A stretch of 64,000 nucleotides of DNA from an uncultured Oscillospiraceae bacterium (GCA_934552825.1 CAKTEQ010000004.1:222595-286594), one strand, 5' to 3'; shown: positions 51,159 to 61,021, numbered from the stretch's first letter. The notes: generated from the letters alone by a model not told the origin. Program-made: numbers and translations.

Positions 51159-52052
51159 TTGAAATTTAAGTTCACCGCTCTTCTCTGCGCCGCGCTCCTG
51201 TTTCTTAGCGGCTGTGCTGTCAGCAGTGGAGCTCAGGATAATAACGCGCACATCGTCGCAACATCCTACCCCGTCTATATATTCGCCATGAACGTGCTGG
51301 AGGGCTCCGAGGGAATTGAGCTGGAGCTTCTCGTTGACCAACAGATAAGCTGCATCCACGACTATACCCTCTCCGTAAATGACATGATGCGCCTGGAGGA
51401 TGCAGACCTGCTCCTCATGAGCGGAGCCGGTCTGGAGGAATTCCTCGAGGGCGCTCTGAAATCCTACCCCGATCTCCCCACCGCCGACTGTTCCGCAGGC
51501 GTGGAGCTGCTAACTCTTGAGGACGGCGAACCGGACCCCCATATCTGGCTCGACCCACGCAACGCGATAACTATGACAGAAAACCTCACGGCCGCTCTCG
51601 TCAGCATGTATCCGGACCAGGCGGAGCTCTTCCAGGAAAACTGCTCAGCCTATACGGAGAAGCTCGCCCGGCTCTATGATGATCTTTACGGTGAAATCAG
51701 CGGGCTCCGCCCGGAAATAATCACCTTCCACGACGGATTTGCGTATTTTGCCCGGGCTTTCGGCATCACAATACTCCACTCTATTGAGGAGGAGGCCGGC
51801 AGCGAGGCTTCCGCCGCCGAGATCAACGAGATTATAGGCACGATAGACAGCCACCCGCTTGCCGTTATCTTTACTGAAACTAACGGCTCAGACTCCACCG
51901 CTAGGGCTATCGCCGCCGAGACCGGCGTTTCAATGGGTGTGCTCAGCACCGCGGTATCCGGGGAGAATACGGCATCAGGCTATGAGGACATTCTCCGGGA
52001 CGATGTTGATTCCGTCATTACCACCATCGCCTCCCAGACACTCAAAAGCTGA
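51159..52052 (+). CDS. Metal ABC transporter substrate-binding lipoprotein (ZnuA-like)
   Basis: A 297-residue cluster A-I binding protein. The lipobox LSGC follows a short signal peptide. Metal ligands are expected from His in CIHDYTLS and DPHIWLDP, the His in TFHDGFAYFARAFG and a C-terminal acidic residue in FTETNG. The long His-rich loop of many zinc carriers is missing, so Zn versus Mn is open. The start is TTG with GGAGG upstream. First gene of the operon. Confidence 0.92.
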   Translation: MKFKFTALLCAALLFLSGCAVSSGAQDNNAHIVATSYPVYIFAMNVLEGSEGIELELLVDQQISCIHDYTLSVNDMMRLEDADLLLMSGAGLEEFLEGALKSYPDLPTADCSAGVELLTLEDGEPDPHIWLDPRNAITMTENLTAALVSMYPDQAELFQENCSAYTEKLARLYDDLYGEISGLRPEIITFHDGFAYFARAFGITILHSIEEEAGSEASAAEINEIIGTIDSHPLAVIFTETNGSDSTARAIAAETGVSMGVLSTAVSGENTASGYEDILRDDVDSVITTIASQTLKS

Positions 52053-52077
52053 AACTTCAATAAGGAGCTGAAATTAC

Positions 52078-52854
52078 TTGGATTTTTATAAACACTTGGA
52101 AAAAAGCTGCGAAGGCTCCTGCTGCCTTAAAATTCAGGACCTCTCCGTGCGCTTTGGAGAGAGCTTTGCCCTTGAAAACGTCAACCTCCACATACACTGC
52201 GGGGATATCGTGGCTCTTATAGGCCCAAACGGCGCGGGCAAGAGCACACTGCTGAAGGCTGTTCTCGGGCAGATACCCAGCACCGGTACTATCACCTTCC
52301 ATACAGCCGCCGGACAGACCATGAAGCCCCTCATAGGCTACGTTCCTCAGACTCCCTCCTTTGACAAAGGGGAGCCCATCAGCGTGCTTGACCTGTTCGT
52401 AGCCGCCATCTCAAAGCGACCCGTGTTCCTCCCTGTGCCGAAAAAGCTCAGGGAGCGGATAACCCAGTCCCTGTGCCGTGTCCACGGGGAGGGCCTCATA
52501 AACAAGCGCATAAGCGACCTCTCCGGCGGCGAGCTCCAGCGGGTGCTTCTGGCCCTTGCTCTCGAGCCGCTGCCTAATATACTCATTCTGGACGAGCCCA
52601 CATCTGGAGTGGACGTGGACGGCATCCACCTGCTGCGTGATCTTCTGGACGAGATACGCACAAAATACGACCTCTCCATACTTCTCACCACCCATGATTT
52701 CTCTACCATGGGCAGCTTCGCGACGAAGGTAGTGCTGCTTAATAAAAAAGTTCTTATCTCCGGCAGCCCACGGTATGTCTTCTCCTCCGACGAGTTTAAA
52801 AAAGTGTTCAGCGTTACCGCGGAACCCCGTGGCAGAGAGGAGGACTGCAAATGA
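52078..52854 (+). CDS. Metal ABC transporter ATP-binding protein (ZnuC-like)
   Basis: A 258-residue ATPase. Walker A GPNGAGKST, signature LSGGELQR and Walker B LILDEPTSGVD (unusually Ser-Gly after the Thr) are present. The TTG at 52078 follows AAGGAG. The end overlaps the permease start by four bases (ATGA). Confidence 0.93.
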   Translation: MDFYKHLEKSCEGSCCLKIQDLSVRFGESFALENVNLHIHCGDIVALIGPNGAGKSTLLKAVLGQIPSTGTITFHTAAGQTMKPLIGYVPQTPSFDKGEPISVLDLFVAAISKRPVFLPVPKKLRERITQSLCRVHGEGLINKRISDLSGGELQRVLLALALEPLPNILILDEPTSGVDVDGIHLLRDLLDEIRTKYDLSILLTTHDFSTMGSFATKVVLLNKKVLISGSPRYVFSSDEFKKVFSVTAEPRGREEDCK

Positions 52855-53708
52855 GCTTCTGGTATTCCCTTGTGGAACTGCTCCCATTCGAATGGGCAGC
52901 CGCCGACGGCATGTACTTCATGAAAAATGCTCTGCTGGCAGTTATAGTCATAACGCCTCTTTTCGGAATTCTCAGCACTATGGTCGTCGGCAGCAAAATG
53001 AGCTTTTTCTCCGACGCCATGGGCCACAGCGCCTTCACGGGCATTGCCATCGGCGCAATATGCGGCATGGTAAACCCCATATGGTGCGCCGTCGGACTTG
53101 CTGTGATATTCTCTCTTCTGTACACCCTCGTGCGCAGGAAGAGCAGCATATCCTCAGATACGATAATAGGCGTGTTCTCCTCCATCGCCATAGCTCTCGG
53201 CATCTTCATCGCCACCAGCGGCGGCAGGAGCTTTACAAAATATAATGTCTATCTCATCGGCGATATCCTCAGCGTGACCCCTTCGGAGATTGGGCTGCTC
53301 GCCATAGTCCTGGCGGCGGTGATCGTGCTCTGGATCCTGTTCTTCAACAAGATCATGCTCTCTTCCGCCCATCCGGCGCTGGCTCAGAGCCGCGGCATAA
53401 ACGTGTTCTGGCAGGAGGCGCTCTTCAGTGCCATCGTCGCCGTGGTCGTAACACTTGCCATGACCTGGGTAGGGCTGCTTGTGATAAACTCCCTGCTTGT
53501 ACTCCCGGCGGCAGCGGCGCGGAACATCTCCCGCAATATGCGCAAGTACCATCTCTTCTCCGTTCTCGGAGCGCTGATCTCCGGAATACTCGGGCTGATG
53601 ACGTCTTACTACATCGGCTCCTCCTCCGGCGCCGCCATCTCCCTCTATCTCGGCGTCTATTTCATCATTTCTTTCATAATCGGAACCCGCAACCGCAAGC
53701 TCCACTGA
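52851..53708 (+). CDS. Metal ABC transporter permease (ZnuB-like)
   Basis: A 285-residue ABC-3 family permease with about eight hydrophobic helices. Conserved features are DAMGHSAFTGIAIG and SRGINVFWQEALFS in the cytoplasmic coupling loop. Last gene of the operon, followed by a strong terminator. Confidence 0.94.
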   Translation: MSFWYSLVELLPFEWAAADGMYFMKNALLAVIVITPLFGILSTMVVGSKMSFFSDAMGHSAFTGIAIGAICGMVNPIWCAVGLAVIFSLLYTLVRRKSSISSDTIIGVFSSIAIALGIFIATSGGRSFTKYNVYLIGDILSVTPSEIGLLAIVLAAVIVLWILFFNKIMLSSAHPALAQSRGINVFWQEALFSAIVAVVVTLAMTWVGLLVINSLLVLPAAAARNISRNMRKYHLFSVLGALISGILGLMTSYYIGSSSGAAISLYLGVYFIISFIIGTRNRKLH

Positions 53709-53716
53709 TTTTGACA

Positions 53717-53750
53717 GCCGCACGGAGAATTTCTCCGTGCGGCTTTTTTC
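53717..53750 (+). terminator. Terminator of the metal uptake operon
   Basis: GCCGCACGGAGAA (53717-53729) pairs with TTCTCCGTGCGGC (53731-53743), allowing for loop bases, followed by TTTTTT. Confidence 0.92.
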
Positions 53751-53854
53751 GTTTCAAATCCGGTTTTGTCATATATATTATATTAAACACGCGTAATTCG
53801 CATCTTTCCTTTCGTGTTATACTGACCTCTGTACAAATATGCGGAGGCACTAAA

Positions 53855-54070
53855 ATGAAAAAAGACTATCTGAAATACTTTCTCGCTCTGCTGCTGTTCG
53901 GTTCCAACGGCATTGCGGCGAGCCACATCTCCCTTTCCAGCACTTCCATCGTACTCCAGCGTTCCGTTGCTGCTGTTCTCCGCCGCCTTATTTCTTCCAA
54001 ACCCGCCAAATACCGGCGCTTATTGACACAAATAGGCCCTTGGAATATAATTAAATGTTGTACATGGTGA
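53855..54070 (+). pseudogene. Truncated EamA/DMT-family transporter
   Basis: Starting at an ATG after GGAGG, MKKDYLKYFLALLLFGSNG then IAASHISLSSTSIVLQRS is the first helix of an EamA transporter. The frame breaks near codon 42: the next frame continues LFSAALFLPNPP before a stop. Only about 55 of roughly 290 residues remain. The 3' part of the relic contains the promoter of the following gene. Confidence 0.75.
54023..54051 (+). promoter_or_regulatory. Consensus promoter of the dehydratase-activase genes
   Basis: TTGACA (54023-54028), exactly 17 bases, TATAAT (54046-54051). It lies inside the EamA relic, about 68 bases before the start codon. Confidence 0.9.
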
Positions 54071-54118
54071 AAAATAACCTGTGCGGCACTATATTCATGT
54101 TTTTACGGCGGTAAATCT

Positions 54119-57070
54119 ATGTTTGAAACAAAAATCAACCAGTTAAAATCTGCCCTTTCCCTGGGTATAGATATTGGTTCCACCACCGCGAAGCTGGCGC
54201 TCACCAGAGGCAAGGAAGTTCTCTACGAAAAATATGAGCGCCACTACTCCCAGGTGCGTGAGAAGCTCGTAGAGATGCTTGAGGGCATCCGCTCCATCGT
54301 AGGCGGCGAGAGCTTCACCGTCGCCATTTCCGGCTCCGCGGGGCTGGGACTCGCTCAGAGCACCGGCACCCCCTTCGTGCAGGAGGTCTTCGTAGTCGGT
54401 GAGCTTGTCCGTGAGCTGGAGCCGGACACCGCGGCTGTTATCGAGCTGGGGGGCGAGGACGCAAAGATCATTTTCTTCGCCGGCGGTACTGACGAGCGCA
54501 TGAACGGCACCTGCGCCGGCGGTACCGGCGCCTTTATCGACCAGATGGCGACGCTTCTGGACGTTACTCCCGACGAGATGGACGAGCTGAGCCTAAAGCA
54601 CACAAAGCTCTACCCCATCGCCTCCCGGTGCGGTGTTTTCGCGAAGACCGACGTCCAGCCCCTGCTCAATCAGGGTGCCAACAAGGCTGACGTTGCCGCG
54701 AGCATATACCAGGCTGTGGTCAACCAGACTATTGCGGGACTTGCTCAGGGCAGACGCATCAAAGGTAAGGTCCTTTTTCTCGGCGGTCCCCTCTATTACT
54801 GTAAGGGACTTCAGGATCGCTTTAAGGAAACTCTGGGGCTAAGCGACGAGGAAGCCGTATTCCCAGAATACGCCCGCTTCGCCGTCGCACTGGGCACTGC
54901 CATCTATGCGAGAAGGACGGGCTTTGAAACCAATCTTACAGATTTTGAAAAAGTGATCCGGGAGAGCATCGGCAAAAACACCGCAACGGGACTTCTCCCG
55001 CCTCTTTTCGAAAACGAAGCCGAGTACGAGGCTTTCCGTATCCGCCACGCCAAGGCAGATGTACCAGTGGAACGTCTGGAGGACTACTCTGGCGACGCCT
55101 ACATCGGCATAGACTGCGGCAGCACCACCACGAAGCTGCTGGTCCTGGGCAGCGATAAGCAGATTCTTTATACTTATTACTCCTCAAACAAGGGTAATCC
55201 CGTGGACATAGTGAGGCAGCAGCTTCTGGACATCTACTCCGCCTGCGGGGACAGAGTCACCATCCGCGGCTCCGCTGTCACCGGCTACGGCGAGGCTCTT
55301 ATCAAGAATGCCTTCGGTGTGGATCTTGGCATCGTCGAGACGATCGCTCACTACACAGCGGCCAAATTTTTCCGTCCTAATGTGGATTTCATCCTCGATA
55401 TCGGCGGCCAGGACATCAAGTGCTTCAAGATATGCAATGGCGCTATCGACTCCATCATGCTCAACGAGGCCTGCTCCTCCGGCTGCGGCTCTTTTGTGGA
55501 GACCTTTGCCCGGAGCATGGGCTATCCCATCGACGAATTCGCCCGCAGGGGTATTTACAGCAAGGCCCCCGTCAATCTTGGCAGCCGCTGCACCGTGTTC
55601 ATGAATTCCTCCGTGAAGCAGGCTCAGAAGGACGGCGCCACCGTGGAGGATATCTCCGCAGGTCTCTCCATATCCGTGGTCAAGAACGCCGTGTACAAGG
55701 TCATCCGGGCCGGCAGCGCGGACGAATTGGGGGAAAACATCGTCGTCCAGGGCGGTACCTTCTATAACGACGCCGTGCTCAGGGCCTTTGAGCGTGAGCT
55801 GGGCAGAGACGTCACCCGCCCCGCCATAGCGGGCCTTATGGGCGCTTACGGCGCCGCACTGTGCGCCATGAGCTGTGAAAAGAGCACTCTGATGAGCCAT
55901 CATGAGCTCGCTCTGTTCACCCACACTTCAAAGAGCGCCACCTGCGGCAAGTGCACAAATCACTGCCGCCTTACCGTGAACACCTTCTCCGGCGGCAGGA
56001 AGTATATTTCCGGCAACCGCTGCGAGCGAGGGCTCGGCATCCCCCGCACTGGGGACAGCATCCCGAATCTCTATGAATTCAAGCGGGACAAGCTCATGGC
56101 AATGCAGGGCGGCACTCCACGACGCGGGCGCATTGGTCTGCCCCTGGGGCTTGGCATATATGAGCTGCTCCCCCTGTGGCACGGCATCTTTACTTCTCTC
56201 GGCTTCGAGGTCGTGCTTCCCGAGATGAGCACCCGCCGGACATATGAAAAGGGACAGTTCTCCATCCCCTCCGACACTGTCTGTTACCCCGCAAAGCTCA
56301 TGCACGGTCACGTGGCTGAGCTGCTGGAAAAGGGCGTGGACGGCGTGTTCTATCCCTGCCTGTCCTATAATATTGATGAGAAGGGCTCGGAAAATCACTA
56401 TAACTGCCCGGTCGTGGCATATTATTCCGAGCTGCTCCAGGGCAACATGGATGACTTGAAGAACACGAAATTTCTGTACCCCTATCTTAACATCAACAAC
56501 AAGCGCGAGCTCGCACGGGAGCTGTGCTCATACCTCAACGGCTTCTTCCCCGGCATCACCCATAAGGAGACCACCGCAGCCGTAAAGCAGGGCTTCAAGG
56601 AATACGATGAGTACATGGCGTCCGTTAAGGCAGAGGGAGAACGTGCGCTGAAGTATGCAAAGGAGCATAACATGCGCGTTATGATACTGGCGGGGCGCCC
56701 ATATCATATTGACTCCGAGATAAGCCACGGCATCGACTCTCTCGCCGTCTCCCTGGGATTTGTCGTGGTCAGCGAGGACAGCGTGTTCCACCTGGCGCCG
56801 CCTCAGAAGGTGCGCGTGCTCAACCAGTGGACATACCACGCGCGGCTATACCGCGCCGCCGCCTTTGCAGCTTCCCGGGACGATGTTGAGCTCGTTCAGC
56901 TCGTCTCCTTCGGCTGCGGCGTCGACGCCATAACAACGGATGAGGTGCGCTCAATTCTCGAAAAGAGCGGCAAATTCTACACTCAGATAAAAATCGACGA
57001 GATAACAAATCTCGGTGCTGTTAATATCCGCCTGCGCAGTCTGATCGGCGCACTGGACATGAAAGGATAA
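54119..57070 (+). CDS. Acyl-CoA dehydratase activase with DUF2229 (BadF/BcrAD-like)
   Basis: A 983-residue protein with two ASKHA ATPase domains in tandem. The first (about 14-265) has GIDIGSTTAKLAL, ELGGEDAKIIF and GTCAGGTGAFIDQ. The second (about 315-580) has IDCGSTTTKLLVLG, LDIGGQDIKC and EACSSGCGSFVE, where the Cys can hold the bridging 4Fe-4S cluster. A Cys-rich linker (CGKCTNHCRLT) and a DUF2229 region (about 650-983) follow. Activases of this family energise 2-hydroxyacyl-CoA dehydratases or benzoyl-CoA reductases with ATP; this large type has no proven client. The next gene, 2 bases on, encodes the partner. Confidence 0.92.
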   Translation: MFETKINQLKSALSLGIDIGSTTAKLALTRGKEVLYEKYERHYSQVREKLVEMLEGIRSIVGGESFTVAISGSAGLGLAQSTGTPFVQEVFVVGELVRELEPDTAAVIELGGEDAKIIFFAGGTDERMNGTCAGGTGAFIDQMATLLDVTPDEMDELSLKHTKLYPIASRCGVFAKTDVQPLLNQGANKADVAASIYQAVVNQTIAGLAQGRRIKGKVLFLGGPLYYCKGLQDRFKETLGLSDEEAVFPEYARFAVALGTAIYARRTGFETNLTDFEKVIRESIGKNTATGLLPPLFENEAEYEAFRIRHAKADVPVERLEDYSGDAYIGIDCGSTTTKLLVLGSDKQILYTYYSSNKGNPVDIVRQQLLDIYSACGDRVTIRGSAVTGYGEALIKNAFGVDLGIVETIAHYTAAKFFRPNVDFILDIGGQDIKCFKICNGAIDSIMLNEACSSGCGSFVETFARSMGYPIDEFARRGIYSKAPVNLGSRCTVFMNSSVKQAQKDGATVEDISAGLSISVVKNAVYKVIRAGSADELGENIVVQGGTFYNDAVLRAFERELGRDVTRPAIAGLMGAYGAALCAMSCEKSTLMSHHELALFTHTSKSATCGKCTNHCRLTVNTFSGGRKYISGNRCERGLGIPRTGDSIPNLYEFKRDKLMAMQGGTPRRGRIGLPLGLGIYELLPLWHGIFTSLGFEVVLPEMSTRRTYEKGQFSIPSDTVCYPAKLMHGHVAELLEKGVDGVFYPCLSYNIDEKGSENHYNCPVVAYYSELLQGNMDDLKNTKFLYPYLNINNKRELARELCSYLNGFFPGITHKETTAAVKQGFKEYDEYMASVKAEGERALKYAKEHNMRVMILAGRPYHIDSEISHGIDSLAVSLGFVVVSEDSVFHLAPPQKVRVLNQWTYHARLYRAAAFAASRDDVELVQLVSFGCGVDAITTDEVRSILEKSGKFYTQIKIDEITNLGAVNIRLRSLIGALDMKG

Positions 57071-57072
57071 CC

Positions 57073-58368
57073 ATGGACGGAAACTACGTAAAATTCACAA
57101 AAGAGATGAAGGAGCAGGGCTATACTATCCTCGTGCCCAACATGCTGCCCATGCAGTTCAAGCTCATCATGCGCATCCTGAACAATTACGGCTACAAGAC
57201 GGAGCTGTTGGAGACGTTCGGACCTCAGATAAGTGAGACAGGGCTGAAATACGTCCATAACGACACATGCTACCCCGCTATTCTTGTCATCGGTCAGTTC
57301 ATCAACGCGCTTCAGAGCGGGAAATATGACCCGAACAAGGTTGCCCTCATCCTCTTTCAGACGGGGGGAGGATGCCGCGCTTCAAACTACATTTCCCTGC
57401 TGCGCAAAGCGCTGGAAAAAGCCGGCTACGGCCACGTACCCGTGATCTCCTTCTCCCTCGCGGGTATTGAAAAGCACCCGGGCTGGAAGCTCTCCATAGG
57501 CATGCTCCACCAGATGCTATACGCCGTGCTATATGGGGATATGCTCATGACTCTGGTAAACCAGTGCAGGCCATATGAACTCAATAAGGGAGATGCGGAG
57601 GCTCTGGCGGACAAGTGGGTAAAAAAACTCACTGACCAGATGGCGAGGGAAAAAGTGCAGCAGTACCACCACGTTCTCCAAAACTACCGCCGGATCGTTG
57701 AAGAGTTCGGCAGCATCCCCATGGACCGCAGCAACCCGCGTACGCGGGTTGGCATCGTCGGGGAAATATACGTGAAATACTCGCCCCTCGGCAATAATAA
57801 TCTGGAGACATTTCTGGGCTCCGAGGGTGCCGAGGTCGTGGTGCCCGGACTGCTGGATTTCTGTCTCTACTGCGTGTACAATAATATAATGGGGCGTAAA
57901 ATGTACGGCACGGACAAGCTCAAATATCCTGCCTACAAGTTCGCCTTTAACTTCCTTGCGAAAAAGCAGCAGCACATGATAGATATCATAGAGGAACACG
58001 GCATGTTCGATCCTCCAACGCCTATCAGCCACACTATCTCACTGGCCGACGGGTATATAAATATCGGCACAAAAATGGGCGAGGGCTGGCTCCTCACGGC
58101 TGAGATGCTTGAACTGTCGGACAAAGGCGTAAAGAATATCATCTGCACACAGCCCTTCGGCTGTCTCCCAAACCATATATGCGGCAAGGGCATGATGAAG
58201 CCCATCAAGGAGAAAAATCCTGATATTAACATTGTCGCCATCGACTACGACGCCGGGGCAAGTCAGGTAAACCAGATAAACAGGATAAAGCTCATGCTCT
58301 CAAACGCCCGGATGCGGGAAGAACCGCTCCAGGAAAAAGAGAACAAACGAGAACCGGAACTTGTATAA
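57073..58368 (+). CDS. 2-hydroxyacyl-CoA dehydratase-related protein (activase partner)
   Basis: A 431-residue protein related to the HgdB/DUF2229-associated subunit of the activase group, with NDTCYPAILVIGQF, QTGGGCRASNYISLLRKAL and QPFGCLPNHICGKGMMK, where Cys residues could bind an Fe-S cluster. It starts two bases after the activase stop. In other Clostridia the two are encoded as one polypeptide of about 1,400 residues, so this is a split form. The client substrate is unknown. Confidence 0.85.
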   Translation: MDGNYVKFTKEMKEQGYTILVPNMLPMQFKLIMRILNNYGYKTELLETFGPQISETGLKYVHNDTCYPAILVIGQFINALQSGKYDPNKVALILFQTGGGCRASNYISLLRKALEKAGYGHVPVISFSLAGIEKHPGWKLSIGMLHQMLYAVLYGDMLMTLVNQCRPYELNKGDAEALADKWVKKLTDQMAREKVQQYHHVLQNYRRIVEEFGSIPMDRSNPRTRVGIVGEIYVKYSPLGNNNLETFLGSEGAEVVVPGLLDFCLYCVYNNIMGRKMYGTDKLKYPAYKFAFNFLAKKQQHMIDIIEEHGMFDPPTPISHTISLADGYINIGTKMGEGWLLTAEMLELSDKGVKNIICTQPFGCLPNHICGKGMMKPIKEKNPDINIVAIDYDAGASQVNQINRIKLMLSNARMREEPLQEKENKREPELV

Positions 58369-58402
58369 AAGGGTGTCTGCTTAAAGCAGACACCCTTTTC
58401 TT
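58367..58402. terminator. Bidirectional terminator
   Basis: AAAAGGGTGTCTGC (58367-58380) pairs perfectly with GCAGACACCCTTTT (58386-58399), between convergent genes. Confidence 0.92.
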
Positions 58403-58406
58403 TTAT

Positions 58407-59480
58407 TTAGCTCAATTTCAAATCGTTTTCCTTTATCCAGCCCAGCTTACGGCTGATAAGTCCCAGCAGCCAACATATGACCGCCGGCAGCACAACGCAG
58501 ATGAGCGCCAGACCTATCCAGTCGGCTGCGGTGGGGACAATGGACGAAGCGCCTGCTTTCAGCGCCGCTTCAGACGGACTGAACCACCCGGTTATAACGC
58601 CGATAGGCCCGCACATCCCGCAGGTGCCCATGCCTGAGTTCACCGCCGCGCCGTTCATCTGAAGCTTAAAGATGCAGGTGGCGATCGGCCCCGTTATCAT
58701 GCTCGTCACTGTCGGCGCTATCCATATCTTCGGGTTCTTCACGATGTTGCCCATCTGGAGCATGGAGGTCCCCAGCCCCTGGGAGATGAGACCGCCCCAG
58801 CGGTTTTCACGGAAGCTCATCACCGCGAAGCCCACCATCTGCGCACAGCAGCCCGCAACAGCGGCGCCGCCGGCGAGACCTGTGAGGCTGAGCGCCGCAC
58901 ATATCGCCGCCGAGGATATGGGCAGCGTCAGGGCTATGCCGACTATGGCGGAGACAGCTATGCCCATGAGGAATGGCTGAAGATCTGTCGCCAGCATGAT
59001 AAGCCTGCCGACCCAGCTCGCCGCCGTGCCTATGGGCGGGGCTATCAGGGCAGAAAGTCCGACGCCGACGAATATCGTGACGAGGGGTGTGACAAGTATA
59101 TCTATCTTCGTCTCCTTGGAGACCATTTTGCCTATCTCCGCCGCGATTATGGCGATTATCAGCACCGCCAGCGGTCCGCCGGCGCCGCCCAGCTGATTTG
59201 ATGCGTAACCCACAGCCGCCAGGGAAAACAGGACAAGCGGGGGCGCCTTTAGCGCGTAACCTATGGCTATCGCCATTGCGGGTCCCGCCATCGCCGTGGC
59301 GAACACGCCGATATCGCTCAGCCAGGAAAGCCCCGCCTGATCTCCTATCGTCTTGATTATTGTTCCTATGAGCAGCGAGCAGAAAAGCCCCTGCGCCATT
59401 GCGCCCAGGGCGTCAACCCCGTAGCGCCGCCCGGATATAACGATATCCTTACGTTTTAAAAAATCTTTGAATTTACCCAT
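58407..59480 (-). CDS. PTS transporter subunit IIC-like membrane protein (PTS_EIIC_2)
   Basis: A 357-residue polytopic protein with about ten helices and glycine-rich segments (VAGCCAQMVGFAVMSFRENRWGGL, GTCGMCGPIGVITGW). It matches the orphan EIIC_2 family with no EIIA or EIIB domains. GAGGGGG precedes the ATG at 59480; a GTG at 59492 overlaps the pncB stop. Placed directly after pncB, it may move a nicotinate-related compound, but that is only a neighbour-based guess. Confidence 0.85.
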   Translation of the reverse strand: MGKFKDFLKRKDIVISGRRYGVDALGAMAQGLFCSLLIGTIIKTIGDQAGLSWLSDIGVFATAMAGPAMAIAIGYALKAPPLVLFSLAAVGYASNQLGGAGGPLAVLIIAIIAAEIGKMVSKETKIDILVTPLVTIFVGVGLSALIAPPIGTAASWVGRLIMLATDLQPFLMGIAVSAIVGIALTLPISSAAICAALSLTGLAGGAAVAGCCAQMVGFAVMSFRENRWGGLISQGLGTSMLQMGNIVKNPKIWIAPTVTSMITGPIATCIFKLQMNGAAVNSGMGTCGMCGPIGVITGWFSPSEAALKAGASSIVPTAADWIGLALICVVLPAVICWLLGLISRKLGWIKENDLKLS

Positions 59481-59488
59481 GTTCCCCC

Positions 59489-60937
59489 TCACTTGTTCGC
59501 CTTAAGCAGATCATATCTCACGTCCCAGAGCTTCTTTGAGAGGTCCACATAATAATTATGAGGATTGTCAAACCTCTTGACCTCGTCCCAGAGCGTTTTC
59601 ACCTGTTCAGCGCAGTAACGCTTTATCTCCTCAAGCTCCGGCTGCTCATAAACCAATCTGCCGTTTATGAACACGGGTACCAACAGCTCTTTCGCCGTAT
59701 AGTCCGTGATCTCGCTCTCCTTCCATGTCGCCTCCGGGTCAAATATCGTCAGCGGTTTAGTGAAATCCGGCGTCTCATCGTGGACGCAGAGATAGTCCGC
59801 TATCGCTTTGCCTGTCGAGTTTTCAAAGAGCCTATAAACCTTTTTATAATGAGGCGTTGTTATCTTCGCCACATTCTCACTGATTTTTATCTTGGGGATT
59901 ATGTTCCCATCATCGTCCTCTACGGCAGCAAGTTTATATACACCGCCGAACACCGGCTCGCTCTTCGCCGTGATGAGCCGCTCGCCAACACCGAAGGAGT
60001 CAATGCACGCCCCTTGGAGCAGAAGATCCTGAATAAGATACTCGTCCAACGAATTGGACACCGTGATCTTGCACTCCGTCCACCCGGCGTCGTCCAGCAT
60101 TTTTCTCGCCCTGCGCGTGAGATATGCGATGTCTCCGGAGTCAAGACGTATCCCGCATTTTGTAATGCCCAGCGGCTTGAGCACATCGTTGAACGCGCGT
60201 ATCGCATCCGGGATGCCGCTCTTGAGAGTATTGTATGTGTCCACAAGGAGCACCGCGTTCTCCGGATATATCTCGCAATATGTCCTGAACGCCTCGTACT
60301 GGGAGTCAAACATCTGCACCCAGGCGTGAGCCATAGTGCCGCTGGCGCGCACGCCGAAGAGTTGATCAGACACCGTGCAGGCAGTACCCGCGCAGCCTCC
60401 GATATAGGCAGCCCTGGAACCTATAATGGCGCCGTCCGCCCCCTGTGCCCGCCGTGAGCCGAACTCCAGCACTGTGCGCCCCTGTGCCGCCCGGACGATG
60501 CGGTTTGCCTTTGTTGCGATAAGGCTCTGGTGGTTCACCGTGAGGAGCAGATATGTCTCGATAAGCTGCGCCTGTATCGCCGGCGCCCGCACGGTTATGA
60601 GGGGCTCTCTGGGAAAAACCGGCGTGCCCTCAGGCACTGCGTATATGTCCCCTGTGAATTTAAAGTCCCGCAGATAATCCAGAAACTCCTCACTGAACAT
60701 GTTGCGTGATTGGAGATATTCTATATCCTCCTGACTGAAATGAAGCTGGCGGATATACTCAATTACCTGCTCAAGACCCGCTGCCACGGCGAAACCGCCG
60801 TTGTCCGGCACTGCCCGGAAAAACAGGTCAAAATATGTTATCCTGTCTCCATATCCTTTTTGAAAATAGCCGTTGCCCATGGTGAGCTCATAGTAGTCAC
60901 ACAGCATGGTGAGATTTATCTTATCTCTGACATTCAT
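59489..60937 (-). CDS. pncB: Nicotinate phosphoribosyltransferase
   Basis: A 482-residue enzyme making nicotinate mononucleotide in NAD salvage. The start INLTMLCDYYELTMGNGYFQ, RTVLEFGSRRAQGADGA, SGTMAHAWVQMF and GIRLDSGDIAYL are diagnostic. GAGGTGGC lies before the ATG at 60937. It shares an overlap region with the PTS-like gene. Confidence 0.97.
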   Translation of the reverse strand: MNVRDKINLTMLCDYYELTMGNGYFQKGYGDRITYFDLFFRAVPDNGGFAVAAGLEQVIEYIRQLHFSQEDIEYLQSRNMFSEEFLDYLRDFKFTGDIYAVPEGTPVFPREPLITVRAPAIQAQLIETYLLLTVNHQSLIATKANRIVRAAQGRTVLEFGSRRAQGADGAIIGSRAAYIGGCAGTACTVSDQLFGVRASGTMAHAWVQMFDSQYEAFRTYCEIYPENAVLLVDTYNTLKSGIPDAIRAFNDVLKPLGITKCGIRLDSGDIAYLTRRARKMLDDAGWTECKITVSNSLDEYLIQDLLLQGACIDSFGVGERLITAKSEPVFGGVYKLAAVEDDDGNIIPKIKISENVAKITTPHYKKVYRLFENSTGKAIADYLCVHDETPDFTKPLTIFDPEATWKESEITDYTAKELLVPVFINGRLVYEQPELEEIKRYCAEQVKTLWDEVKRFDNPHNYYVDLSKKLWDVRYDLLKANK

Positions 60938-60969
60938 AGGTGCCACCTCGTAGCCAAAATATTTTATTT

Positions 60970-60998
60970 ATTATATAACGCTTCCTGTGTTATTTCAA
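60970..60998 (-). promoter_or_regulatory. Promoter of pncB
   Basis: Minus-strand TTGAAA (60998-60993), a 17-base spacer and TATAAT (60975-60970). Confidence 0.85.
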
Positions 60999-61021
60999 GG
61001 CTGACCTGTTACATTACGCTG

